A stretch of 37,526 nt of DNA from Bryobacteraceae bacterium (lineage in GTDB: Bacteria; Acidobacteriota; Terriglobia; Bryobacterales; Bryobacteraceae): assembly GCA_019748195.1 (NCBI GenBank), contig JAIEPW010000077.1:1-37526 (forward strand). The letters are read 5' to 3'. The notes beneath the pieces are model-generated. The model was not told where the DNA came from, made no database searches, and saw only the letters and a program-made list of their open reading frames with translations. This document shows, piece by piece, positions 26,089 through 33,192 of this stretch. A program made the translations under genes and the position numbers. Position 1 is the first letter of the stretch. Each line of letters begins with the position of its first letter.

Positions 26089-26094
26089 ATTCTA
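26089..26094 (-). promoter_or_regulatory. -10 element TAGAAT sharing the pit stop codon
   Basis: TAGAAT on the minus strand (26094-26089) ends six bases before the TTG start of the first GT2 gene. Its first three bases TAG are also the stop codon of the PiT transporter. The glycan operon therefore has its own candidate promoter fused to the end of the phosphate-transport operon. Confidence 0.55.
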
Positions 26095-27123
26095 ACCCGA
26101 TTTCGCGGTGAGGAAGTGCAGGATCACCATGCAGATCCAGCCCACCAGACCGGCCGCCGGGATGGTCATTACCCAAGCCCAGAGGATGTTCGTAGCCACG
26201 CCCCACCGGACCGCTTTCAGCCGCTGCACGGCGCCGACCCCCGCGATCGCCCCCGCGGTCACGTGGGTGGTGGAAACCGGAAGGGCCAGCGCGGTTGCGA
26301 GCAGAATCGAGCCGGCGGCCGCCGTCTCCGCGCAGAATCCACTGCGCGTCTTCAGACGCGTGAGCCGCGAACCCATCGTGTGTACGATACGCCAGCCTCC
26401 GGAAAGCGTCCCCAGTGCGATCGCCGCATGCGCCCCCAGAATCACCGACCAGGGTACGTCGAACGTCTTCAGGTATCCCGCGGTCACCAGCACGCCGGTG
26501 ATAATGCCCATTGTCTTCTGTGCGTCGTTGGTTCCGTGCGAAAGGCTCAGCAATGCGGAGGACACCAGTTGGAGCCTGCGGAAATACACGTCCATGGCTT
26601 TCGGACTCACGCTGCGAAAGCTCCAGTAAACCAGCAGCATCAAACCGTAGGCGAACCCAAGTCCAAGAGCGGGAGCAATGACGATGAACGCCAAGGTCCG
26701 GATCCAGCCCTCTACGATCAGGGCATCGAGCGTGAAAGCCCAGCCTCGGGTAAGCGAGATGTGCGCCATCGCCGCCCCGGCGTATCCGCCCATCAGCGCG
26801 TGGGAAGAACTGGTGGGCAAACCCCACCACCAGGTAAGCAGATCCCAGGCGATGGCGCCGATCAGCCCGGCCATGATCACGTACGGTGTGACGTAATCCA
26901 GATTGACCATCCCGGAGCCGACCGTCTTGGCCACTCCGGTCCCGAAACCGAAGGCGGCGATGAAGTTAAAGAACGCGGCCCAGCCCACCGCCGCGAACGG
27001 GCTCAGCACGCGGGTAGCGACGATGGTCGCCACGGAGTTCGCGGCGTCATGAAAGCCATTGATGAAATCGAATGCGAGCGCGATAACTACGATGAGGATG
27101 ACGAGAACGAGGGTCGAGTCCAT
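26092..27123 (-). CDS. pit: PiT family inorganic phosphate transporter
   Basis: This 343-aa inner-membrane symporter has about ten helices and the two inverted PiT signatures: FDFINGFHDAANSVAT near residue 20, and SHGTNDAQKTMGIITG in the middle. It also has GLPTSSSHALMGGYAGAA and LALPVSTTHVTAGAIAGVG. It imports phosphate coupled to protons or sodium, usually as a metal-phosphate. It lies 15 bases downstream of the DUF47 gene and shares its sigma70-type promoter. Its TAG stop is built into the -10 of the downstream glycan operon. Confidence 0.95.
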   Translation of the reverse strand: MDSTLVLVILIVVIALAFDFINGFHDAANSVATIVATRVLSPFAAVGWAAFFNFIAAFGFGTGVAKTVGSGMVNLDYVTPYVIMAGLIGAIAWDLLTWWWGLPTSSSHALMGGYAGAAMAHISLTRGWAFTLDALIVEGWIRTLAFIVIAPALGLGFAYGLMLLVYWSFRSVSPKAMDVYFRRLQLVSSALLSLSHGTNDAQKTMGIITGVLVTAGYLKTFDVPWSVILGAHAAIALGTLSGGWRIVHTMGSRLTRLKTRSGFCAETAAAGSILLATALALPVSTTHVTAGAIAGVGAVQRLKAVRWGVATNILWAWVMTIPAAGLVGWICMVILHFLTAKSG

Positions 27124-27138
27124 GAATGGGCCGGCCGG

Positions 27139-27753
27139 CTAGCTGTTCTTCACAACTACCATCTGCAGAACGTCCGACACATTCTCACATGCCGCCGTCG
27201 CACCTGATAAATACTCATAGATCTCTTTCAACTTCATGATCTGGACCGGGTTGGATTCACTCTCGTACAGACGCGACATCTCCCGGCGCACCATCTGTTC
27301 GCCCGCGTCCTCCAACCTGTGCACTTCCAGGCAGTAATCGAGAAGGGGTTGACCCTTTTCAAGCGCCTGAAAAGCCTTCTGCAACGCCTGCGCACACTCG
27401 TGGATGATCCGGCACAACTCCTTCACAACCTTGGGGATCGGTTCCACCCGGTAGGCTACCATGCGGTACGCCGCGTCCTCGATTCCGTCCACCACGTCAT
27501 CGAGGTTGGCCGAGAGCGACTGGATGTCCTCAGGGTCCAGGGGGGTGATAAAAGTACGATTCAGCCGGACAAAGGTATCATGCGTGATCTTGTCCGCTTC
27601 GTCCTCCAGGACTTTAATCTGTTCGGCGCACGCGGCGAGATGCGCGTTGCCCGCGGTCGCGCCGTCCTCAAGCGCCTTCGCCGCTTTCACGATCAGCTCC
27701 AGGTGTTGATGAAAGAGGACGTAAAACTTTTCTTCACGCGGAAGAAGCTTCAT
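27139..27753 (-). CDS. DUF47 / PhoU-like Pit accessory protein
   Basis: This 204-aa all-helical protein begins MKLLPREEKFYVLFHQHLELI and has SLSANLDDVVDGIEDAAYRM and the late EIYEYLSGATAACENVSDVL. These match the DUF47 family, structurally related to PhoU and commonly paired with pit genes. It likely tunes the neighbouring PiT transporter. The acidic E/DxxxD-type segments typical of metal binding in PhoU-like folds are present. It is the first gene of the pit operon, with a promoter at 27802-27830 and a 5' leader of about 40 nt. Confidence 0.92.
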   Translation of the reverse strand: MKLLPREEKFYVLFHQHLELIVKAAKALEDGATAGNAHLAACAEQIKVLEDEADKITHDTFVRLNRTFITPLDPEDIQSLSANLDDVVDGIEDAAYRMVAYRVEPIPKVVKELCRIIHECAQALQKAFQALEKGQPLLDYCLEVHRLEDAGEQMVRREMSRLYESESNPVQIMKLKEIYEYLSGATAACENVSDVLQMVVVKNS

Positions 27754-27801
27754 AAGTTGCAGATCCGAACTGCCCTGTACGCGAAGGAACCCAAGATTAC
27801 C

Positions 27802-27830
27802 ATTATGTTAGGCGTGGGTACGTGGGTCAA
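27802..27830 (-). promoter_or_regulatory. Sigma70-type promoter for the DUF47-pit operon
   Basis: On the minus strand TTGACC (27830-27825), a 17-nt spacer and CATAAT (27807-27802) form a near-consensus promoter. The start codon is about 40 nt past the predicted start site, so this unit has an ordinary leader, unlike most others here. Confidence 0.65.
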
Positions 27831-27841
27831 TTTCGAATGTG

Positions 27842-28636
27842 TTACGATTCCGTTAATATCGGAAGTAATTCACTTTCAGCTACATCCGGGATGCTTTCCC
27901 CCTCCAGATCCAGATACCTGGGGTCGAGAAGCCGGCTGAGTTCCACGTTGCCCATTGCTGAGAGCAGGGTTTGTTTCAGGTTTGGATACTCCTGCTCCAG
28001 ACCGCTGAAGAGTTCCCGCAGGGAGCGGCGGACGGTGCCGGTCCGCTGCGAACAGCCGCACGGGATCACCGGAGCACCCAGGGTTTCGGCAAAACGGGCC
28101 GTCAGGTCCTCCGTGACATAAACCAGTGGCCGAATCAACCGGAAATCCCTTTCCCGACTATAGGTTACAGGAGGCAGCGAGCTCACCCGGCCGGTAAACA
28201 GCGCGTTCCGCAGAAAAGATTCGCAGAAGTCGTCCGCCGTGTGCCCGAAGGCCACCACGTTGGCTTTCAAGCCGCGGGCAATCTCGTAAACCGCGCGCCT
28301 GCGGTAGCGGCTGCAAAGGTCACAGCCGTGCCCGGGCTGTTCCTCGAGCAGGCGGAAGGATGGCTTGTCGTGGTAATAGGTCCAGTCGATCTTGCGGTCG
28401 CGCAAGTAGTCGCCCAAGGGCTCGAACGGGCGCAGAAACTTGCCTTGCTCCACCGTGAAGGCGCAAACGCTGAAGTGAATCGGCGCTCGCTCCTTCAGTC
28501 GCAACAGGGCTTCGAGCAGCGTGAGCGAGTCTTTGCCGCCGGAAAGCGCCACGGCGACGCGATCGCCCTCGCGAATCATGCGGAAGCGGGTGACGGCATC
28601 GCCGACCTTCTTCAGAATTGCTTTCTCCAGGTCCAC
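27842..28636 (-). CDS. TtcA-like tRNA 2-thiocytidine synthetase (PP-loop ATPase)
   Basis: This 264-aa protein has the PP-loop SGGKDS, the CxxC pair in GCDLCSRYRRR, and IPCGCSQR where E. coli TtcA has a second CxxC. TtcA enzymes thiolate C32 of some tRNAs using an Fe-S cluster; closely related families (TtuA/CTU-type) use the same fold, so the exact position modified is uncertain. The second motif is shortened to C-x-C, keeping at least one Cys for cluster binding. Start chosen: GTG 28636, because TATACT (28649-28644) ends seven bases upstream; a GTG at 28672 would place that -10 inside the gene. Confidence 0.82.
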   Translation of the reverse strand: MDLEKAILKKVGDAVTRFRMIREGDRVAVALSGGKDSLTLLEALLRLKERAPIHFSVCAFTVEQGKFLRPFEPLGDYLRDRKIDWTYYHDKPSFRLLEEQPGHGCDLCSRYRRRAVYEIARGLKANVVAFGHTADDFCESFLRNALFTGRVSSLPPVTYSRERDFRLIRPLVYVTEDLTARFAETLGAPVIPCGCSQRTGTVRRSLRELFSGLEQEYPNLKQTLLSAMGNVELSRLLDPRYLDLEGESIPDVAESELLPILTES

Positions 28637-28643
28637 TCTCTTG

Positions 28644-28649
28644 AGTATA
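28644..28649 (-). promoter_or_regulatory. -10 element TATACT, leaderless GTG start
   Basis: TATACT on the minus strand (28649-28644) is followed by seven bases and GTG 28636. The predicted start of transcription coincides with the GTG. No clear -35 is present. Confidence 0.55.
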
Positions 28650-28678
28650 GGGGTGGGCGGAACCGAGCGCACGCCGGA

Positions 28679-29497
28679 TCAGGAGACAGGCGGGGCGAAT
28701 CCCGGCCGGCTCAATGCGCGCTGGCGGCGAGCTTCGTATAGAAAGATCCCGGCGGCGACGGCCACGTTCAAGGATTCCACCGCGGCGGTCGGGATGCGGA
28801 TTCCCGATGTCCTGCGCGCGAGTTCCTCGCGGACCCCTTGCCCTTCACTGCCCAGCAGGATGGCGCAGGGCTGCGTAAGGTCGGAATCGTGCAGCAGGGC
28901 AGAGCCCCCGGGCATGGCTGAATAAGGCACGATCCGGTGGTCTCCAAAGGCGGCAAACAGTTGGCCTGGCTCCACGCCGGTGACGATGGGCAGGCGGAAG
29001 ATCGATCCGGCGGAAGAACGCACGCACTTGGGATTGTGCGGGTTCACGGAACCCTTCAGGAATACGGCGCCGCTGGCGTTGAATGCTTCGGCGACGCGAA
29101 GAATCGCTCCGGCATTGCCGGGGTGCTGTACGCCGTCCAGCACCATCACCAGGGGCGTGCCGAACAGAAGGTCCGGCAGGTTCCAAACAGGGGGCCTCAC
29201 CAGCGCCATCACGCCCTGGGTGGTCTCGAGGTCGGAGATCTTGCGAAACAATGAATCGGCGACCACCACGGTTCGGAGATCCTGGCCCGCCGGCGGGGTG
29301 AGGGTAAGGTGCGATTGCGCGGTTTCGCTCACCAAGACTACCGGTACCTCGCAGCGGCTTCGGAACGCTTCCTCCAGCAGGTGTGTTCCTTCGGCGACGA
29401 CAAACCCATCCGTGGTCAATTCGCCGTGGTCGATGGCGCGGCGGATTTCCTTGAGGAGCGGATTCTGCGGGCTGGTAAGAACCTTCTGTTCAGACAT
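28679..29497 (-). CDS. SpoU/TrmH family RNA 2'-O-methyltransferase
   Basis: This 272-aa protein has an N-terminal substrate-binding region (about residues 5-100) and a C-terminal SPOUT trefoil-knot domain. The three SpoU motifs are visible: DGVQHPGNAGAILRVAEAF, LLGSEGQGV and VESLNVAVAAGI. It methylates a ribose in rRNA or tRNA using SAM; the target (RlmB-, TrmH- or other type) cannot be told from sequence alone. Start chosen: ATG 29497 (MSEQKVLTSPQNPLLKEI), the family-like N-terminus; the longer frame upstream runs through the divergent promoter region. It is divergent from the YdcF-like gene. Confidence 0.9.
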   Translation of the reverse strand: MSEQKVLTSPQNPLLKEIRRAIDHGELTTDGFVVAEGTHLLEEAFRSRCEVPVVLVSETAQSHLTLTPPAGQDLRTVVVADSLFRKISDLETTQGVMALVRPPVWNLPDLLFGTPLVMVLDGVQHPGNAGAILRVAEAFNASGAVFLKGSVNPHNPKCVRSSAGSIFRLPIVTGVEPGQLFAAFGDHRIVPYSAMPGGSALLHDSDLTQPCAILLGSEGQGVREELARRTSGIRIPTAAVESLNVAVAAGIFLYEARRQRALSRPGFAPPVS

Positions 29498-29509
29498 TTC
29501 TGAGATCGT

Positions 29510-29516
29510 TACAATA
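29510..29516. promoter_or_regulatory. Overlapping divergent -10 elements (TACAAT plus, TATTGT minus)
   Basis: TACAAT at 29510-29515 faces the plus-strand YdcF-like gene, and the overlapping TATTGT (29516-29511, minus) faces the RNA methyltransferase gene. Both sit within the palindrome-like TTACAATAA. The minus-strand leader would be about six bases. Confidence 0.45.
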
Positions 29517-29542
29517 AGAGTGTCGCGCAATTGAAGCCACTC

Positions 29543-30136
29543 ATGAGAACGGCCGCATGGGCAGGCGCGGGCCTGCTGCTGACGATTGCCGCCGGAGCCG
29601 GAACGCTCCGGATCGCCAGGGAGATCCAGCGCCAATCGACCGTGGACGAGGCTCGTCCCGCCGACGTGATTGTCGTTTTGGGAGCCGCTGAATACGCAGG
29701 GCGGCCGTCGCCCGTGCTGCAGGCGAGACTAAACCACGCTCTCTGGTTATATCTGCAAAAGATGGCGCCACGCATTCTTACCACCGGAGGCGCCGGTGGC
29801 GATCCGATTCACACCGAGGGTGAAGTGGGCCGTGCGTACCTCTCCCGGCGCGGGGTACCGTCGGAAGCCATTATCGTGGAGAACGAAGGTTCCAGCACGG
29901 TGGAGTCGACAACCGCTGTCGCCGAGATCATGGATCGAATGAATCTGAAGTCCTGCATCGTGGTCAGCGACGGGTATCACATTTTTCGGGTGAAACGGAT
30001 GCTGGAGACCAAGGGGCTGTATGTGTATGGATCGCCGAGGCCTTCGGACCAGGCGATGGATGACTGGGCGCACCGCTGGCTATATTTGCGCCAGGCCGTA
30101 GCCTATGCTTTGTGGTCGGCGGGCGTCAAGATTTAG
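29543..30136 (+). CDS. YdcF/SanA-like DUF218 membrane-anchored protein
   Basis: This 197-aa protein has an N-terminal membrane anchor (about residues 3-22) followed by a DUF218 domain: DVIVVLGAAEYAGRPSPVL, TGGAGG, the VENEGSSTVEST segment and CIVVSDGYHIFRVKRM. Family members are small Rossmann-like proteins linked with envelope processes, but the biochemical role is not established. ATG 29543 is used here; a TTG at 29531 (adding four residues) sits closer to the -10 at 29510-29515. It is followed 25 nt later by the TPR gene with its own promoter. Confidence 0.86.
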   Translation: MRTAAWAGAGLLLTIAAGAGTLRIAREIQRQSTVDEARPADVIVVLGAAEYAGRPSPVLQARLNHALWLYLQKMAPRILTTGGAGGDPIHTEGEVGRAYLSRRGVPSEAIIVENEGSSTVESTTAVAEIMDRMNLKSCIVVSDGYHIFRVKRMLETKGLYVYGSPRPSDQAMDDWAHRWLYLRQAVAYALWSAGVKI

Positions 30137-30143
30137 AAGGGTT

Positions 30144-30152
30144 TGTTACAAT
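30144..30152 (+). promoter_or_regulatory. Extended -10 element (TGtTACAAT), leaderless GTG start
   Basis: TGt at 30144-30146 and TACAAT at 30147-30152 form an extended -10. Nine bases later comes GTG 30162. The element lies just after the stop of the YdcF-like gene. Confidence 0.6.
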
Positions 30153-30161
30153 AACGAAGTT

Positions 30162-30899
30162 GTGGACAAGCAGCATCGGAAAGAACTAAAGCACGACGTA
30201 TTCGTCGAAGAAGTCGCACACAGCGTGGACTGGCTCGGCCAGCACCGGCAACTGGTGACCCGGATCGGAATCGGCGTGTTGGCGCTGGTGGTGGTGGGGC
30301 TCGCCGTTACGGTGTATATGCAGCGCCTGCAAAGGGAGCGGCAGCAGGACCTTTACCAGGCGCTCCGGATCTATAACGCCCAGGTGACCCCCGAGCCGGC
30401 GGGCCCCGGTCTTGTCACCTATACGTCGAACGACGCCAAGCAGAAGGATGCGACCAAGGCGTTTCAGGATCTGGCCGCCAAGGGCGGCGAAGAGGGCGCG
30501 ATTGCTAAGTTCTATCTGGGGGCCATGGCGCTGGAAAACGGAAAGACCGCCGATGCGGAAAAGCACCTGAAGGAAGCGGCGGACGGCGCCGGCAAGCAGT
30601 ACGGCAGTGTCGCCAAGCTGGCCTTGGGGCAGCTTTACGTCGGAGTGGGCAAAAAGGCGGAAGGCGAAAAGCTGATCCGCGAGTTGATCAACAGTCCCAC
30701 CGTCCTGGTGTCCAAGGAACAGGCCACCATCGCCCTGGCGGAAGTGATCGCCAAGGAGAACCCGGCCGAAGCCCGAAAGCTGCTGGAGCCGCTCCGGACC
30801 GATCGCAGCGCGGTCAGCCGCGCCGCTCTGTCCCTGCTGGGGTCCATCAGCCTGTCGAACCCGCAACCCGCGGCGACACCCGCGCCGGCGAAACCCTGA
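30162..30899 (+). CDS. Membrane-anchored TPR protein (YfgM-like)
   Basis: This 245-aa protein has a charged cytoplasmic start (MDKQHRKELKHDVFVEEVAH), one transmembrane helix at about 33-54, and a helical domain of TPR-like repeats, for example AIAKFYLGAMALENGKTADA and KLALGQLYVGVGKKAEGEKL. It ends in a Pro/Ala-rich tail. The layout matches YfgM, a chaperone-linked partner of the Sec translocon in Gram-negatives, but the repeats are loose and the role is inferred. Start chosen: GTG 30162, placed by the extended -10 at 30144-30152; an upstream frame from 30105 runs inside the previous gene. dgt begins four bases after the stop. Confidence 0.75.
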   Translation: MDKQHRKELKHDVFVEEVAHSVDWLGQHRQLVTRIGIGVLALVVVGLAVTVYMQRLQRERQQDLYQALRIYNAQVTPEPAGPGLVTYTSNDAKQKDATKAFQDLAAKGGEEGAIAKFYLGAMALENGKTADAEKHLKEAADGAGKQYGSVAKLALGQLYVGVGKKAEGEKLIRELINSPTVLVSKEQATIALAEVIAKENPAEARKLLEPLRTDRSAVSRAALSLLGSISLSNPQPAATPAPAKP

Positions 30900-30903
30900 A
30901 AGC

Positions 30904-32028
30904 GTGGGCGCAACCGGGAAACCGCTCGCCCATCTCCGATTTCCGGTGAATGCAAGCCGGGGACGGCGCTTTCCGGAGCCACCCCACCCGTTCCGCAATC
31001 CCTTTCAGCGGGATCGCGACCGCGTCATCCATTCCCGTTCCTTCCGGAGGCTGGAAAACAAGACGCAGGTCTTCACTTCCGCGCTTTCTGACCACTTTCG
31101 GAACCGGCTGACACACACCTTGGAGGTCTCGCAGATCGCGCGCACCGTCGCACAGGCGCTGGGGCTCAACGAGGACCTGACCGAGGCGCTTGCGCTGGCG
31201 CATGATCTGGGCCATCCCCCGTTCGGACACGCAGGAGAGATGGAACTCGACCGCGTGATGCAGCGCTTCGGCGAGCGTTTCGAGCACAATCGCCACGCGC
31301 TACGCATCGTGGAGAGCTTTGAGCAGCGCTATGCCCGGCACCCCGGACTGAACCTGACGTTTGAAGTGCGGGAGGGAATCCTGAAGCACTCCCGCGATCT
31401 CGATCCGGCTCAGGACGCGGGCTATGAGGATTATCTTCCCGGCCACCGGCCGCCGCTCGAAGCACAATTGATCGACACCTGCGATGAGATTGCCTACAAC
31501 ACCGCCGATCTCGAGGATGCATACGTGGCGGGGCTGCTTCACCCCGGGGATCTGGAGCGGGATCTGCCCGTTTTCGCCGCCCTTTCCGAACAGGTCCGCC
31601 GCGCATATCCGGAAGCAAACGAGAAGCTGAGATTGATGGAAATCACGCGAAGCATCATTAATGTCCTGGTGGAAGGATTACTGGAAGGAACAGTACAAGC
31701 CGCGGGCGAAGTGGAGAGCCATGAGGCGGTACGCACCCATCCGGCGCGGCTGGTGCGGCTGTCCGGCGCCGCGGCGGAATTCAACCGGACGTTGAAGGCG
31801 TTCCTGCGGAAACACGTTTACGATTCACGGGCGCTCGAGGATGAGCGGATTCGCCTGACCCGCAAACTGCCTGAGCTGTTCGATTTCTACCTGGAGCACC
31901 CGGACCGCATGCCGGAAGCGTACCGGCGCGAGGCCGAGGGTCAGCCGCTGCATTGGCAGATCTGTGACTATATCGCCGGGATGACCGATCGGTTTTTCCT
32001 GCGAACGCACCAGCAGGTTTGCGGGTAG
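30904..32028 (+). CDS. dgt: Deoxyguanosinetriphosphate triphosphohydrolase-like protein
   Basis: This 374-aa HD-domain hydrolase has the segment RDRDRVIHSRSFRRLENKTQ, the histidine in NRLTHTLEVSQIA, the HD pair in LAHDLGHPPFGHAGE and the late acidic residue in DTCDEIAYNTADLEDA. The family cleaves dNTPs to nucleoside and triphosphate and affects dNTP pool balance; exact nucleotide specificity varies. Start chosen: GTG 30904, four bases after the TPR gene, though the first ~25 residues are not family-typical and GTG 30946 is possible. A small hairpin follows at 32042-32059. Another nucleotide gene, tdk, is found nearby at 34799. Confidence 0.92.
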   Translation: MGATGKPLAHLRFPVNASRGRRFPEPPHPFRNPFQRDRDRVIHSRSFRRLENKTQVFTSALSDHFRNRLTHTLEVSQIARTVAQALGLNEDLTEALALAHDLGHPPFGHAGEMELDRVMQRFGERFEHNRHALRIVESFEQRYARHPGLNLTFEVREGILKHSRDLDPAQDAGYEDYLPGHRPPLEAQLIDTCDEIAYNTADLEDAYVAGLLHPGDLERDLPVFAALSEQVRRAYPEANEKLRLMEITRSIINVLVEGLLEGTVQAAGEVESHEAVRTHPARLVRLSGAAAEFNRTLKAFLRKHVYDSRALEDERIRLTRKLPELFDFYLEHPDRMPEAYRREAEGQPLHWQICDYIAGMTDRFFLRTHQQVCG

Positions 32029-32041
32029 CGCCCCCGTTCCA

Positions 32042-32059
32042 GGCTCCCGTGCAGGAGCC
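32042..32059. terminator. Short hairpin between convergent genes
   Basis: GGCTCC (32042-32047), loop CGTGCA, GGAGCC (32054-32059) form a 6-bp stem between the ends of dgt and the small minus-strand gene. It could act for both strands. There is no U-tract, so confidence is low. Confidence 0.35.
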
Positions 32060-32085
32060 GTGCTAATGAGTACTTCGGAAGGGCG

Positions 32086-32310
32086 CTACTGCTGTCGCTG
32101 CCGAAGCGAATCGAGCGGATCGCCCTTGCCCTGCCACCGGCGCTGTTCTTTCCGGCTGGGCTTACGCAGATTCTTGCTGGAGAACTTAGGCGGTTTTGAG
32201 GCGGGGCGGGAGATCCGCGGTGATTTGTCCTTCGGGTTGCCGAACCTCGGTTTGATCTCGCGGGCTCCCGCCGCAACGATCAGGCACAGGGCAGCCGCCA
32301 GCAGCTTCAT
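32086..32310 (-). CDS. Small basic secreted protein, unknown
   Basis: This 74-aa protein has a clear signal peptide (MKLLAAALCLIVAAGA) and a mature part of about 58 residues that is strongly basic (Lys, Arg, Pro, Ser-rich) with no cysteine or histidine. I recognise no family. Its ATG lies three bases after the stop of the CusF-SCO1 gene, in the same direction, so it is very likely co-transcribed. The charge and lack of hydrophobic core suggest a disordered periplasmic peptide. A role with copper delivery is only inference from position. Confidence 0.6.
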   Translation of the reverse strand: MKLLAAALCLIVAAGAREIKPRFGNPKDKSPRISRPASKPPKFSSKNLRKPSRKEQRRWQGKGDPLDSLRQRQQ

Positions 32311-32313
32311 TCC

Positions 32314-33192
32314 CTATTGATCGGCGGATGGCCGCTCCAACTGCAGCCGAATTACATGGCCCAACTGTTGGGCCGTGAAGCCAAGACCCTCCACCACCGC
32401 TTTCAGGCGTCCGTCGCGTCCGATCACCGCGACGGAAGTCGTGTGCGTAATCAGACCCTCCTCAGGCCAGTACACGAGACCGAAGTATCCGGAGATCAGC
32501 CGGATAGCATCATTAGGGCCGGTTAAGAACCTCCATCGCGAAGGGTCCGCCGCGTAGCGCCTGGCGTAATCGGAAAGAATCGCGGGCGTGTCGTACGCCG
32601 GATCCAGGGTCAGCGACAGCAGCGTCAGCGGGGCGTCGGGAAACTGCCGCTGTAGTGCCGCGAAACCCGCCGACAGGCGAGGGCAGACCTCCGGAAGCGG
32701 ACAACGGGTGTAGATGAAATCCACGGCCACCACCCGGCCTCGGAAATCGGAAAGCCGCACGTTGCGCTCCTGCTGGTCCGTCAACTCGAAATCCGGCACC
32801 AGGTCACCGATCTTGAGCTTCTGCGCAGGCACCGGAATGCGAATCGGCTCGTCGGCTCGGGTGTCGCCGCTGATCGATGCGGCGGGCCTCCGCACTTTGC
32901 GCGCGACGGCGCCGGACTTCGAAACGCGCAGTTCAAACTCAACCCGCGACCCCGGCGTCAGGCCCTCCAATTCGCCTGGTTTCTCCACCCGAAAGGGCAT
33001 CGCCATGGCGGGCATGTAACCCCGGATCTCGCGATGGGAAACGATCATCGTGCCGCCGGCGGGGTTGGTTTCGAGTACCAGACCCTCCACGGCGTAGCGC
33101 TTGGCGCATCCGCCTGATCCCGCCAGCAGGATCAGCGGAAGTAGAGCACGTCGGGCCGGATGAACAATTTGATTTCCGAGCAAGGTCCACAT
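32314..33192 (-). CDS. CusF-like copper-binding domain fused to SCO1/SenC thioredoxin-like protein
   Basis: This 292-aa exported protein has an N-terminal hydrophobic segment ending in GSGGC29, a possible lipid-attachment cysteine with an imperfect lipobox. Residues about 33-105 resemble CusF, with H53, M60, M63 and M65 in SHREIRGYMPAMAMPF as candidate Cu ligands. Residues about 125-290 are SCO1/SenC, with a cysteine pair C164/C170 in TRCPLPEVCPR and the His in LITHTTSVAV. The pair spacing is C-x5-C rather than the classical C-x3-C. SCO proteins deliver copper to the CuA centre of cytochrome oxidase. Start ATG 33192 overlaps the FkbM gene by 61 nt; TTG 33183 is an alternative. Confidence 0.85.
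   Translation of the reverse strand: MWTLLGNQIVHPARRALLPLILLAGSGGCAKRYAVEGLVLETNPAGGTMIVSHREIRGYMPAMAMPFRVEKPGELEGLTPGSRVEFELRVSKSGAVARKVRRPAASISGDTRADEPIRIPVPAQKLKIGDLVPDFELTDQQERNVRLSDFRGRVVAVDFIYTRCPLPEVCPRLSAGFAALQRQFPDAPLTLLSLTLDPAYDTPAILSDYARRYAADPSRWRFLTGPNDAIRLISGYFGLVYWPEEGLITHTTSVAVIGRDGRLKAVVEGLGFTAQQLGHVIRLQLERPSADQ

Noticed and set aside
25405-27207. A 600-codon plus-strand frame over the GT2, pit and DUF47 genes
   Set aside because: It crosses three genes with strong motifs on the minus strand; its own translation is low-complexity.
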